64,000 nucleotides of DNA, from assembly GCA_016702705.1 (NCBI GenBank), contig JADJDM010000012.1, positions 124,001 to 188,000 of the forward strand, given 5' to 3'. A program made the translations under genes and the position numbers. The notes under the pieces are model-generated. The model made no database searches. It was given only the letters and a program-made list of their open reading frames with translations, and had not been told where the DNA came from. The first letter of the stretch is position 1, and the number at the start of each line of letters is the position of its first letter. Below, piece after piece: positions 9,682 through 19,824 of this stretch. Source of the DNA: Bacteroidota bacterium. Its GTDB lineage: Bacteria > Bacteroidota > Bacteroidia > B-17B0 > Aurantibacillaceae.

Positions 9682-10944
9682 CTAATTCTCTGAATAAATC
9701 CTACCCTCTCTCCAAGCATCAACTGCTACATACCACGAGTTTTTTAGCATTGGGTCACGGCGAAGGATGAATACATTATTACTTAGCATGTTGTTTTGGT
9801 TCTCGAACTGAAAAGTAGTTGAGAAGGGTGAACCTGAATCGCCGTAAATCCAAGTTTCATGATCGGCTGTTTGGTAAACGCTTGTGGGTGCACCATAAAT
9901 AATGTAAATCATTCCTCTATCTGTTCTCCAGCCTTCTTTGTCAGTGGCAAATTGTTCGTTGGCATATTGTACACGGCCGTAATAATTTTTGATGAGCTGT
10001 TTTGCTCGCTCTGTGCTTCCGCCAATTTTTATCCAAAATTCTTCAATTGCTTTTTGTTTGTCGGTAGCAGAAATTAAATTTTCATATTCATCTTTACTTG
10101 TAATAAAACGAATACTCTCTATCATCTGCTTATGCGATGTAACTTTTGGAAATCCATCTCCAAATAAAAACATCGTACATCCTTGATTAGACAAGGAATC
10201 TGTGCGCAAAAAATAAATTCCTTCTTGCTCTAAATTTAAAGGAAACCATCCTTCAAAATTTGATTGTACTTTAGTTGTAGTAGCAAAAGGAGCTTGTTCT
10301 TGCTTTATTTCAACATTGCTAAATGGTGGTGGTGGCAAGGTTTCTACAGACTTAGCATAAGAAACAAAAGCATGCGTTGTAAGTAATCTCTTGTTTTTAA
10401 ATAACAGATTACGCTTTTTAAAAGTATAATTATCAAATACAATGGAGCTATCTTGTTCCTTCACAATATAATTTTGTGCGGTTGCAATCGATAATTTGCT
10501 TACCCCCAAATCGCTTGTGTTCATTGCCTTTCGGTTAATGTCTTTTAACTCCAAACTCAATACATATTTTGCCCCGCTTTTAATTTTCATTAATCGAGAG
10601 CCTGTGATGGTTCCGGGCTTCACAACTCGTTGCTTATCTTTAATGAAAATAGTAAACGTATCTATTGCAATTTTAGAGGTAAGCTCCGATTTCAAGCTGC
10701 AGAAAAGTTCCAAGTCGGCTTTAAAAATAGAATCGCTTGGTTCCTTTTTATAAGTAAGTTCTGCGTTATTGATCGCAAAATACAATCTACTCAATGAATC
10801 TGTTTCATGATTCAGGATATACTTTACATCAATATCAATGTTTAATTTTTTGTAGAGGGAAGTATTTTTCTTATCGACTTGACTTGATTTACAAGAAACA
10901 AAAAAAGCAAATGAAACCAAGCTATATATAATAATTCGTTTCAT
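9682..10944 (-). CDS. GWxTD domain lipoprotein
   Basis: A 420-residue protein starting with a lipoprotein signal (lipobox FVSC, Cys at ~18). The C-terminal third holds the GWxTD signature, here GWRTDRGMIYIIYGAP, followed by ETWIYG and FILRRDP. This domain is common in Bacteroidota and related phyla; its biochemical role is not established. An N-terminal beta-rich region (~30-250) is probably periplasmic. The gene begins 13 bp after the pheT stop on the same strand, so it is probably co-transcribed with pheT at the end of the nuo train. Confidence 0.8.
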   Translation of the reverse strand: MKRIIIYSLVSFAFFVSCKSSQVDKKNTSLYKKLNIDIDVKYILNHETDSLSRLYFAINNAELTYKKEPSDSIFKADLELFCSLKSELTSKIAIDTFTIFIKDKQRVVKPGTITGSRLMKIKSGAKYVLSLELKDINRKAMNTSDLGVSKLSIATAQNYIVKEQDSSIVFDNYTFKKRNLLFKNKRLLTTHAFVSYAKSVETLPPPPFSNVEIKQEQAPFATTTKVQSNFEGWFPLNLEQEGIYFLRTDSLSNQGCTMFLFGDGFPKVTSHKQMIESIRFITSKDEYENLISATDKQKAIEEFWIKIGGSTERAKQLIKNYYGRVQYANEQFATDKEGWRTDRGMIYIIYGAPTSVYQTADHETWIYGDSGSPFSTTFQFENQNNMLSNNVFILRRDPMLKNSWYVAVDAWREGRIYSEN

Positions 10945-10957
10945 TTGCTTTTAAATA

Positions 10958-13390
10958 TTATCCTCTTAATTCAGCGCCTAGCTGTTCTGTGTAAGCCTTC
11001 ATCAGCTTATCCATGGTTTTGGTAATGTCTTTATCTGTAAGCGTGTTTTGCTCATCTTGAAAAACAAAGCTAACCGCATACGATTTTTTGTTTCCAATTT
11101 TTTCACCTTCGTACACATCAAACAAATTAATTTCTTTCAATAATTTACGCTCTGTTTTTAAAGCAATGTCTTTTACCTGTTCGTACTTTACAGACTTATC
11201 AAGCAATAAAGCTAAATCTCTTCTTACAGATGGGAATTTAGAAACCTCTTTATATGTTAATTTATTTGGGTCGTATAAAGAAACAATTGCTTCTGTAAAC
11301 AAAGTTGCAGTAAACACATCCTGACTAACATCGCATTTTTTTAATGATGCTTTGTTAACCTTTGCAATGGTAGCAACATGCTTTTTGCCAACATGATATT
11401 CAATTGCGAAATCATATTGCTCAGAACTTGTTTCAGTAATAGTAGATGTTGTAATAGAAAAACGCTCCAATGTCTTTTCTACCAAAGCTTTTAAAGTAAA
11501 GAAATCACTCTTTGTATTTTGCCCTGCATGGTTCTCTTGAAATCTGCGGCCAGTTACAAATAATGCAATTTGTTTTTGCTCGGTATATTTAAACTCTTTC
11601 TCTTCGTTCTTTCCATACACACGCCCAATTTCATATAATTTTAAATCAGCGTTTTTACGATTTACATTGTAAGCAACAGCTTCTAATCCGCTATACAATA
11701 AAGTAGAACGCATCACGGCTAAATCGCTACTCAATGGATTTAACATGTGAACCATGTTCTTTCTTTCTTCTTCTGTAAAGTATGATTCCTTAGTAAGAGA
11801 AGTAGACATGATTTCAGTGAAACCATTTGCCGTTAAAAAATCTGCAATTATTTCCTCTGCTTTATATACATCCTTTTTGTTTGCATACGAAACAGAAAAA
11901 GTTGTTTTCTCAGAAACCTCTACATTATTGTAACCATACACTCGCATTACTTCTTCAATCACATCTGCCTCACGTGTTACATCGCTCTTGCGTTTTGGAA
12001 CATTTAAAAACAATGCATCATTACCTTCATGTTCAATAGTAATTCCTAATGATTGAATAATTGTTTTTACAATGTTTTGATCAATTGTTTTACCAATTAA
12101 ACGAGATGAATTAGAAAATGAAAAAGCAATTTTACTTGGTTCTAATTTTGTTGGATATAAATCGATAGCTGCCCCGCTTACTGTTCCGCCTGCAATTTCT
12201 AAAATTAAATTAGCAGCTCTGTTTAAAGCTGTCATTGTAATTTCAGGATCGGTACCGCGCTCGAAACGGAAAGACGCATCTGTTTTTAATCCGTGTACTT
12301 TCGATGACTTACGAATAGAGCTTGGATCAAAATAAGCCGACTCTAAAAAGATAGCTGTAGTTTCGTTGCTTACACCAGAATGCGCGCCACCAAATACACC
12401 TGCAATACACATTGCATCTTTCTCATCGCAAATCATTAAATCATCTGCAACCAATTTACGTTCAACTCCATCAAGGGTAACAAATGTTTCATCTTGTTTT
12501 GCATTACGCACAATAACTTTATTTCCTTTTATTTTTCCTGCATCAAATGCATGTAATGGTTGTCCCAACTCATGCAAAACAAAGTTGGTAATATCTACAA
12601 TATTATTAATTGGGCGAACGCCAATTGCTTTTAGTGAATTCTTTAACCAATCAGGAGAATCTTTTACTGTAACACCGTTAATAGTAACACCCGAATAACG
12701 CGGACAAAGATTTGCATCTTCTACGCTTACATCAATTTTTAAATTTCCACTAGCCTCATGTAAATCTTTAATACCAACTATTTCAGCTTTATGATTTAAT
12801 GCGTTTTCTTTGCAATTTAAAACAGCCGCTAAGTCAACAGCAACACCATAATGCGAAGCCGCATCACCACGGTTAGGTGTTAAGCCAATTTCAAAAGTAT
12901 AGTCTTCAGTAATTTTAAAATAATCGGCAGCAGGAGTTCCAACAACAGCATTGTTATCTAACACCATAATACCAGCATGACTTTCGCCTAAACCAATTTC
13001 ATCTTCGGCACATAACATACCTTCGCTAACTGCACCACGTATTTTTGATTTTTTAATTTCGAATGGTTCGCCTGTTGATGGGTATAATTTTGCGCCAACA
13101 GTTGCTACAATCACTTTTTGCCCCGCTTCTACATTTGGTGCGCCACATACAATGCTTAATAATTCTGCACCGCCAACATTAACTTTAGTAAGAGTTAATT
13201 TATCGGCATCAGGATGCTTTTCTTTTTCCATCACTTCACCAATCACCATTCCTTTGAGTCCGCCAGCAATGCTTTCGAATTTTTCAATGCTTTCTACTTC
13301 TAAACCACAAGAGGTAAGATGTTCACTCACTTGCTCAGGTGTTAAATCTATATTGATAAGGGTTTTAAGCCAATTGTAAGAAATCTTCAT
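10958..13390 (-). CDS. pheT: Phenylalanine--tRNA ligase beta subunit
   Basis: 810 residues, the usual length for bacterial PheT. It begins with the typical MKISYNWLKTLI, then an EMAP/tRNA-binding OB fold (~40-150, VIGEVMEKEKHPDADKLTLTKV), the B3/B4 editing domain (~210-390, GLKTDASFRFERGTDP), the B5 domain and the C-terminal FDX-ACB anticodon-binding domain (FPSVRRDLALLLD). It pairs with PheS, which is not in this window, to charge tRNA-Phe. It follows nuoN by 71 bp. A weak -7-like TAAATTCG on the minus strand in that gap may give it its own promoter. Confidence 0.97.
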   Translation of the reverse strand: MKISYNWLKTLINIDLTPEQVSEHLTSCGLEVESIEKFESIAGGLKGMVIGEVMEKEKHPDADKLTLTKVNVGGAELLSIVCGAPNVEAGQKVIVATVGAKLYPSTGEPFEIKKSKIRGAVSEGMLCAEDEIGLGESHAGIMVLDNNAVVGTPAADYFKITEDYTFEIGLTPNRGDAASHYGVAVDLAAVLNCKENALNHKAEIVGIKDLHEASGNLKIDVSVEDANLCPRYSGVTINGVTVKDSPDWLKNSLKAIGVRPINNIVDITNFVLHELGQPLHAFDAGKIKGNKVIVRNAKQDETFVTLDGVERKLVADDLMICDEKDAMCIAGVFGGAHSGVSNETTAIFLESAYFDPSSIRKSSKVHGLKTDASFRFERGTDPEITMTALNRAANLILEIAGGTVSGAAIDLYPTKLEPSKIAFSFSNSSRLIGKTIDQNIVKTIIQSLGITIEHEGNDALFLNVPKRKSDVTREADVIEEVMRVYGYNNVEVSEKTTFSVSYANKKDVYKAEEIIADFLTANGFTEIMSTSLTKESYFTEEERKNMVHMLNPLSSDLAVMRSTLLYSGLEAVAYNVNRKNADLKLYEIGRVYGKNEEKEFKYTEQKQIALFVTGRRFQENHAGQNTKSDFFTLKALVEKTLERFSITTSTITETSSEQYDFAIEYHVGKKHVATIAKVNKASLKKCDVSQDVFTATLFTEAIVSLYDPNKLTYKEVSKFPSVRRDLALLLDKSVKYEQVKDIALKTERKLLKEINLFDVYEGEKIGNKKSYAVSFVFQDEQNTLTDKDITKTMDKLMKAYTEQLGAELRG

Positions 13391-13461
13391 GTTCTATAAT
13401 TAAGAGCACGAATTTACGAAAAATGGGCGGGAAATGGAAGATTAAAAGGGGAAATTACCAA

Positions 13462-14856
13462 CTACAACATACCAATAATATACCCTGGAACTACTCCAAT
13501 TGCTAAAGTCAACAATGTTGTTATTATCAACACCAACATTACTGGCATTTCTACTTCAACAGGCTCAGTAGTATCTGGCTTTTTGAAATACATAGCGATG
13601 ATTACTTTGAAGTAATAATAAGCGCCAACAGCTGAAGTTAATACAGCAATTACTAATAACCACTTAAACGAAGTTGCCATGATAGTTGTGAAGATATAAT
13701 ACTTAGCAAAGAAACCTGCAGTAACTGGAATACCAGCTAATGAAAGCATTGCAATTAACATACAAAATGCAAGTAATGGATTACGTTTTCCTAAACCATT
13801 AAATGATTCGATGGTTTCGTTTGATTTTTTTGCAACATTATAAATAACCGCAAATGCTGTAATAGAACCAACTGAATAAGCCAATGTATAATATAAAATA
13901 CTTGGGATAGACATGCCAGGTTGCACGGCTAAAATTGCCATTAACATAAATGCAGCATGCGAAATACTTGAGTAAGCCAACATACGCTTTACATTGTTTT
14001 GCGAAGCTGCTGTAATGTTTGAAACAACTAATGACAATGCAATAATAACTGCCATTACCATATTCCATCTTTCATCAATACCACCAAAACTAACTAAGAA
14101 CAAACGAATGAAAGCAGCGAATGCAGCTGTCTTCACAATTGTACTCATAAATGCAGTTATAACAGTTGGAGAGCCTTGGTATACATCTGGTGCCCAAAAG
14201 TGGAAAGGTGCAGCAGAAACTTTAAAGCTCATTGCAACTAACATCATCATTACACCTACATAAAAGAACATTGGCATTGCACCTTGTGCTGCAGATATTT
14301 TTGCACGTATTGCCATAATATCAAATGTTCCAGTAGCGCCATAAACTAAGGCAATACCAAACAATAAGAAACCTGTTGCAAACGAACCTAAAATTAAATA
14401 TTTAAAACCTGCTTCGTTTGAACTAACATCATTCTTTTTACTTGCAGCCAATACATATAAAGGAATAGACATAATCTCGATTCCTAAAAACAAAGTAGTC
14501 ATGTTTTTGTATGCGGTTAACATTAATGCCCCTGTTAATGCAAATAATATAAGTGCAAAATGATCAGTTATGTTATGATTGTTTTCGAAATAATCATTCG
14601 CAAAAATAAACCAGAAAAATGCTACTGCTAAAATTACTCCACTAAATGCAAGAGCAAAATTATCGAACACAATCATGTTGTTGAATAGATTAATTGACAT
14701 ATTATTGTTCCACTCAGTAGTTAAGTTAACCACAAAAGCAGCAATGATACCAAGCAATACCACAGGATAAAGGAGTTTTTTCAACCCATAACCCTTGAAG
14801 ATTTCTGCCAACATGGCGAAGATTCCTAATCCGCTTATTATAAAAAGACCTTTCAT
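13462..14856 (-). CDS. nuoN: NADH-quinone oxidoreductase subunit N
   Basis: A 464-residue antiporter-like membrane subunit of complex I with about 14 hydrophobic segments. Signature stretches include KVSAAPFHFWAPDVYQGSPT and KRMLAYSSISHAAFML, which carry the conserved Lys residues of the proton half-channels. It is the last nuo gene; its start is 19 bp after the nuoM stop. Confidence 0.96.
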   Translation of the reverse strand: MKGLFIISGLGIFAMLAEIFKGYGLKKLLYPVVLLGIIAAFVVNLTTEWNNNMSINLFNNMIVFDNFALAFSGVILAVAFFWFIFANDYFENNHNITDHFALILFALTGALMLTAYKNMTTLFLGIEIMSIPLYVLAASKKNDVSSNEAGFKYLILGSFATGFLLFGIALVYGATGTFDIMAIRAKISAAQGAMPMFFYVGVMMMLVAMSFKVSAAPFHFWAPDVYQGSPTVITAFMSTIVKTAAFAAFIRLFLVSFGGIDERWNMVMAVIIALSLVVSNITAASQNNVKRMLAYSSISHAAFMLMAILAVQPGMSIPSILYYTLAYSVGSITAFAVIYNVAKKSNETIESFNGLGKRNPLLAFCMLIAMLSLAGIPVTAGFFAKYYIFTTIMATSFKWLLVIAVLTSAVGAYYYFKVIIAMYFKKPDTTEPVEVEMPVMLVLIITTLLTLAIGVVPGYIIGML

Positions 14857-14875
14857 ATGCTATATAAATCGTAAA

Positions 14876-16339
14876 TTATTTTGTACTCATTAATAATGTT
14901 TTCACTGCAGGCTCTGCTAAATCAGTTAATGGCTGAGGATATACACCCAACGCAATAATTGCTGCACACACAATGATTAAAACTGCTTTATCGCTTCCTG
15001 ATAAATTAGTAAACTTTGCAGTTAACTCATTTGTTTCGCCTAACATAATTCCTTGGTAGCTACGTAACATATACACTGCACCTAATATTACAGATAAACC
15101 TGCAAAAGCCGCCATCCAAGCACTGTAACCATACACACCAGTAATTAATAAGAATTCACCAACAAATCCGTTAGTTAATGGTAACGCAACCGAACCTAAT
15201 AAAACGATTAAGTATAAAACTGCAAATTGTGGATTTACATTTCTGATTCCACCTAATTTAGAAATTTCGCGAGTACCTGTTTGACGCATTAAAATATCTG
15301 CAATTAAGAATAAACCTACAACGTTAATACCATGACTTACCATTTGCATTAAAGCACCTTGCACACCTTGTTGGTTCCAAGCTAAAATACCTGCAGCAAT
15401 TAAACCAACGTGAGCAATAGATGAATAAGCTATTAATCGTTTGAAATCTGTTTGTACAATTGCAATACATGATGCATAAATAATTCCGAAAACAGAAAGT
15501 ATCATTGCAACGTTACCCCAATTTTGAACTCCTAATGGAACAACAGGCAATAACCATTTTAATAATCCAAAGGTTCCCATCTTAAGCATGATGCCAGAAA
15601 GCAGCATAGTTCCTTGTGTTGGGGCAGCTACGTATGTGTCAGGTTGCCAAGTGTGGAAAGGGAAGATTGGCATTTTAATAGCGAATGCTAAAAACATTGC
15701 CCAGAAAACATATCCTTGTTGTGCTTCAGTTAATGAACGACCTGCTTGGTATAAATCATTTATTGCCCATGATTTAATTCCTGTTTGCATGCCTGTGTGT
15801 TGATATAAGAACACTAGAGCAATTAACATGAATAAAGAACCAAATAAAGTATAAACGAAAAACTTGAAAGTAATCTTCGCTCTGTTATCTCCACCCCAAA
15901 CTAAACAGATGAAATAAATTGGAATTAACGCTAATTCCCAGAACACATAAAATAAGAAACCATCGTTAGCTACAAAAACACCAACTAGCGCCATTTGCAT
16001 TAACATGATTAAACCATAAAATACATTTGGTCTTTCGTGTTCTGTATTAAAAGAAGAAAGAATAATTAATGGAACTAAGAATGTTGTAAGCAACACCATT
16101 AATAAACTCATGCCATCAATTGCCACTGCAAATTTAATCCCAAGAGATTCAACCCAAGTACAATCTAATAACAACATTTTACTTGTTGGGTCAGTTTTAA
16201 AAGTGAACCAAGCAAATAAAGCTAAACCAAATTCTATTACCGATAATCCTAATGCAGCTGTGCGCGCGGCTTTTCCTTTGATTAAAAAAACCAAGGCTGC
16301 TGCAATTAGAGGTAAAACTATTAATAAACCTGTTAACAT
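14876..16339 (-). CDS. nuoM: NADH-quinone oxidoreductase subunit M
   Basis: A 487-residue proton-pumping membrane subunit. Diagnostic motifs are FWELALIPIYFICLVWGG (with the key Glu), KMPIFPFHTWQPDTYVAAPT, and KRLIAYSSIAHVGLI. The length is normal. It lies between nuoL (10-bp gap) and nuoN in the canonical order. Confidence 0.97.
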   Translation of the reverse strand: MLTGLLIVLPLIAAALVFLIKGKAARTAALGLSVIEFGLALFAWFTFKTDPTSKMLLLDCTWVESLGIKFAVAIDGMSLLMVLLTTFLVPLIILSSFNTEHERPNVFYGLIMLMQMALVGVFVANDGFLFYVFWELALIPIYFICLVWGGDNRAKITFKFFVYTLFGSLFMLIALVFLYQHTGMQTGIKSWAINDLYQAGRSLTEAQQGYVFWAMFLAFAIKMPIFPFHTWQPDTYVAAPTQGTMLLSGIMLKMGTFGLLKWLLPVVPLGVQNWGNVAMILSVFGIIYASCIAIVQTDFKRLIAYSSIAHVGLIAAGILAWNQQGVQGALMQMVSHGINVVGLFLIADILMRQTGTREISKLGGIRNVNPQFAVLYLIVLLGSVALPLTNGFVGEFLLITGVYGYSAWMAAFAGLSVILGAVYMLRSYQGIMLGETNELTAKFTNLSGSDKAVLIIVCAAIIALGVYPQPLTDLAEPAVKTLLMSTK

Positions 16340-16349
16340 AATCTCTATC

Positions 16350-18233
16350 TTATTTTAATACGTTCCAAAAAATGATTGCTATAACTCCTAATACCATTGA
16401 AAAAATGTAGAATCCAATGTTACCTGTTTGTAACTGACGAACTACTGAACTAACAGCACTTACAGTTACTCCTACTCCATCTACTACTTTATCAATAATT
16501 TGTGTGTCGATGTATTTTAATCCAACCGAAACAGCATCTAATGGTTTTGTGATAATTGAATTGTATAATTCATCTACTTTAAATTTATTATTTGCTAAAC
16601 GCTCAAATGGACGCATTTCTTTTTCTGAATTTGCAGGAAGTACTTTTGCTTTTTGATAAACATTGTACGCAGTATAAATAGCAACAACTGCAGCAAGCGT
16701 AGCAATGCCCATTAACATGTACTCTGTTTCGTGAGAAAGTGTTGAAGGGTTTTTACGCATAATAACAGGGCTTAAATATTCAGAAATCCAATTGTTACCA
16801 TGTAATGCTTCAGGAATTCCGATTAAACCACCTAACACAGAAAGTATTGCCAACACAACTAAAGGAATAGTCATTGATTTTGGTGATTCATGTAAATGAT
16901 GTTTTTGTTCTTCAGTGCCACGGAAACTTGTCCAGAATGTTAAGAAGAACATACGGAACATGTAGAATGCAGTTAACAATGAAGTGATAGAAGCAACAAA
17001 CCATAATGCTTTGTTTTCTTCATACACATGTGCTAAAATTTCATCCTTACTAAAGAAACCAGAGAAACCTGGAATACCGCTAATAGCAAGTGTTGCTAAT
17101 CCCATTGTTAAATACGTAATAGGCAATGCTTTTTTCAATCCACCCATTTTGCGAATATCTTGTTCGCCACTCATTGCATGAATAACACTCCCTGCTGCAA
17201 GGAATAACAATGCTTTAAAGAATGCGTGTGTTGTAACGTGGAATACTGCAGTACTATATGCACCAACACCTAATGCTAAAAACATTAAACCTAATTGCGA
17301 TACTGTAGAGTAAGCTAATACCTTTTTAATATCTGTTTGTGCGCAACCAATAATTGCCGACATCAATGCTGTAATAGCACCAACAAAAGCAACAACCATA
17401 CTTGCATCATCAGAAATTGAATAGAAAATATTTGAACGAACAATCATGTAAATACCAGCAGTAACCATTGTAGCCGCGTGGATTAATGCAGACACTGGAG
17501 TTGGACCCGCCATCGCATCTGGTAACCAAGTGTATAAAGGAATTTGCGCCGATTTACCCATTGCACCAATAAACAATAACAATGCAATAGCAGTAATTAC
17601 TGTATCGCCACCCATGTTTGCTTTAGTGAACACTTCACCGTAAGTAATTGTTCCGTAAGTAACAAAAATTAAAATGATACCTAACAAGAAACCTAAATCA
17701 CCAATACGATTCATAATGAAAGCTTTCTTAGCTGCATTGTTGTATTCTGTTTTCTTGAACCAGAAACCAATTAATAAATAAGAACACAAACCAACACCTT
17801 CCCAACCTACAAACATAATTAGGTAGTTGTTTCCTAACACTAATAAAAGCATGAAGAAAATAAACAAGTTTAAGTAAGTAAAGAAACGAGCAAATCCTTC
17901 ATCATGACTCATGTAACCAATAGAGTAAATATGAATCAAGAACCCAATTCCTGTAATGATTAACAAGAACAAAGCAGACAATGGATCAACTAAAAACTCG
18001 AATGGAATTTTTAATGTGTCTGAATTTATCCAAGAGAATAAATTTACTACATGCGATTTTGTTTCGCTTCCATTCACTTCCATGAAAACACCAACTGCTA
18101 ATCCAAACGATGCTAAAATAGCAATGGATGCAATTGCTCCGGATAATCCTTTACCCATTTTCTTTCCAAAGAATCCGTTAATGATGAATCCTATCAAGGG
18201 AAACAATGGAACTAAACCTATTAACTTTATCAT
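16350..18233 (-). CDS. nuoL: NADH-quinone oxidoreductase subunit L
   Basis: A 627-residue membrane subunit with the antiporter core (FVGWEGVGLCSYLLIGFW, PLYTWLPDAMAGPTPVSALIHAATMVTAG, KKVLAYSTVSQLG) and a C-terminal extension corresponding to the long lateral helix that runs along NuoM and NuoN (~490-627). The start MIKLIGLVPLFPLIG fits the family. Confidence 0.97.
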   Translation of the reverse strand: MIKLIGLVPLFPLIGFIINGFFGKKMGKGLSGAIASIAILASFGLAVGVFMEVNGSETKSHVVNLFSWINSDTLKIPFEFLVDPLSALFLLIITGIGFLIHIYSIGYMSHDEGFARFFTYLNLFIFFMLLLVLGNNYLIMFVGWEGVGLCSYLLIGFWFKKTEYNNAAKKAFIMNRIGDLGFLLGIILIFVTYGTITYGEVFTKANMGGDTVITAIALLLFIGAMGKSAQIPLYTWLPDAMAGPTPVSALIHAATMVTAGIYMIVRSNIFYSISDDASMVVAFVGAITALMSAIIGCAQTDIKKVLAYSTVSQLGLMFLALGVGAYSTAVFHVTTHAFFKALLFLAAGSVIHAMSGEQDIRKMGGLKKALPITYLTMGLATLAISGIPGFSGFFSKDEILAHVYEENKALWFVASITSLLTAFYMFRMFFLTFWTSFRGTEEQKHHLHESPKSMTIPLVVLAILSVLGGLIGIPEALHGNNWISEYLSPVIMRKNPSTLSHETEYMLMGIATLAAVVAIYTAYNVYQKAKVLPANSEKEMRPFERLANNKFKVDELYNSIITKPLDAVSVGLKYIDTQIIDKVVDGVGVTVSAVSSVVRQLQTGNIGFYIFSMVLGVIAIIFWNVLK

Positions 18234-18267
18234 ACTATCTATTTACTAGTTCTTTAATAATAATTTC

Positions 18268-18606
18268 TTAGTGCTTTAATTTACTTAACACATCAATATC
18301 GATGCTTTTTACATTTCTGTAAATCATACTCAAAATAGCTAAGCCTACTGCAACCTCAGCAGCAGCAACCGCCATAATAAAGAATACAAATACTTGCGCC
18401 GAAGCATCGCTATGGTAACTTGAAAAAGCAACCAATAATAAATTAACCGCGTTCAACATTAATTCGATACAAGAAAAAATGATGATGGCATTTCTTCTGA
18501 ACATAACGCCCACTGCACCAATTGTAAATAAGGTAGCACTTAATAAAATGTACCACTCAATTGGAGTTGAGATGATGGCTGATTGTAATAATACTGTATT
18601 TATCAT
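18268..18606 (-). CDS. nuoK: NADH-quinone oxidoreductase subunit K
   Basis: A 112-residue, three-helix membrane subunit, slightly longer than the usual ~100. The two conserved membrane Glu residues are visible in SCIELMLNAVNLLLVAFS and AAAEVAVGLAIL. Position between nuoJ and nuoL is canonical. Confidence 0.96.
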   Translation of the reverse strand: MINTVLLQSAIISTPIEWYILLSATLFTIGAVGVMFRRNAIIIFSCIELMLNAVNLLLVAFSSYHSDASAQVFVFFIMAVAAAEVAVGLAILSMIYRNVKSIDIDVLSKLKH

Positions 18607-18642
18607 ATTCTATCTTTTGTAAGGTTTTACAACCTATTAAAT

Positions 18643-19176
18643 TTATTTTTCGCTAGCAGGATCTTTTTTACCAATCATAATTGCCCCTACCATTGCAGAC
18701 AACAACAATATTGATGAAACCTCGAATGGGAATAAAAATTCTCCAAATAATGTTTTACCTAGGTTTTTAATTAAACCAACTTGCGTGTCTAAAGGTGCTG
18801 CTGAATTTAATGTCTCTGCACCCTTTAATGAAGCAACTAATACTACTAATAGTAAACCACCTGCTACAACTGCTGCTATTTTCAAGGCAATGTGTTTTGT
18901 TGGCTCGTTATCTACATTTAAATTCATCATCATTAATACATAAAGGAACAATACCATAATGGCTCCTGCATATACTATAATATGAACGACCGCTAAAAAC
19001 TGTGCGTTCAACAATAAGTAATGACCTGCAATAGCAAAAAAGGTAATAATCAAATACAAAATACTATGTATTGGATTTTTAGATGCTACTACCATTATTG
19101 CGCATAAGAATGCCAAGAATGATAAAAAGTAAAACATGTACTGAGTTACCGGAATATTTAATAAAAGTGTACTCAT
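18643..19176 (-). CDS. nuoJ: NADH-quinone oxidoreductase subunit J
   Basis: A 177-residue, five-helix membrane subunit of complex I. The helix with the pi-bulge has the family stretch VVHIIVYAGAIMVLFLYVLMMMNL. It lies between nuoI and nuoK in the canonical order. Confidence 0.96.
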   Translation of the reverse strand: MSTLLLNIPVTQYMFYFLSFLAFLCAIMVVASKNPIHSILYLIITFFAIAGHYLLLNAQFLAVVHIIVYAGAIMVLFLYVLMMMNLNVDNEPTKHIALKIAAVVAGGLLLVVLVASLKGAETLNSAAPLDTQVGLIKNLGKTLFGEFLFPFEVSSILLLSAMVGAIMIGKKDPASEK

Positions 19177-19205
19177 AATTTATATTGCAAATTTCTTATT
19201 TACTA

Positions 19206-19808
19206 TTAGTGCTTTTTGTTGTCTATTTTCTTACCATCAAAAAGTTCGTTGTGCTTTAAGCCTGGACGTTTTTTAAATTCTAATACTTCAGGCGTTTGGC
19301 GTCCACTTACATCAATACGCTCAGTCATTGTTTCAACTAACTTATCTTTACCATAAACAAAATCCTTACGCTCGTATTCTACATCAACTAATCTATCTGT
19401 TAAGAAAATTGCTTCTTTAGGGCAAGCCTCTTCGCAAAGTCCGCAATAGATACAACGAAGCATATCAATTTCATAAATCTTTGCGTATTTTTCTTCTCTG
19501 TATAATCCTTCTTCTCCCTTTTTTCGCTCAGCACTTTCCATTGTAATTGCTTCTGCGGGACAAGCCACAGCACACATACCGCAAGCAGTACAACGCTCTG
19601 CTCCGTTATCATCACGCTTCAACACATGTTGTCCGCGGTAAATTGCAGCAATTGGTCGCTTTTGTTTTGGATAATCAATAGTAGCACGTTTTTTAAACAA
19701 ATGACTACCAGTAATCATCATACCCTTTAACAAACCCGGGATGTATAATTTCTCCATCATGGTTTGCTCTTTATTCGATACTACTTTGCTTCTATTTGTT
19801 AGTTGCAT
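19206..19808 (-). CDS. nuoI: NADH-quinone oxidoreductase subunit I (two 4Fe-4S clusters)
   Basis: 200 residues with two ferredoxin motifs, CTACGMCAVACP and CIYCGLCEEACP, which bind clusters N6a and N6b on the path to the quinone site. The N-terminus has two possible starts: the first Met (used here) or MMEKLYIPG about 16 codons later. A charged C-terminal tail rich in Lys is present. Confidence 0.96.
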   Translation of the reverse strand: MQLTNRSKVVSNKEQTMMEKLYIPGLLKGMMITGSHLFKKRATIDYPKQKRPIAAIYRGQHVLKRDDNGAERCTACGMCAVACPAEAITMESAERKKGEEGLYREEKYAKIYEIDMLRCIYCGLCEEACPKEAIFLTDRLVDVEYERKDFVYGKDKLVETMTERIDVSGRQTPEVLEFKKRPGLKHNELFDGKKIDNKKH

Positions 19809-19824
19809 TGTTTCTTTTTTATTA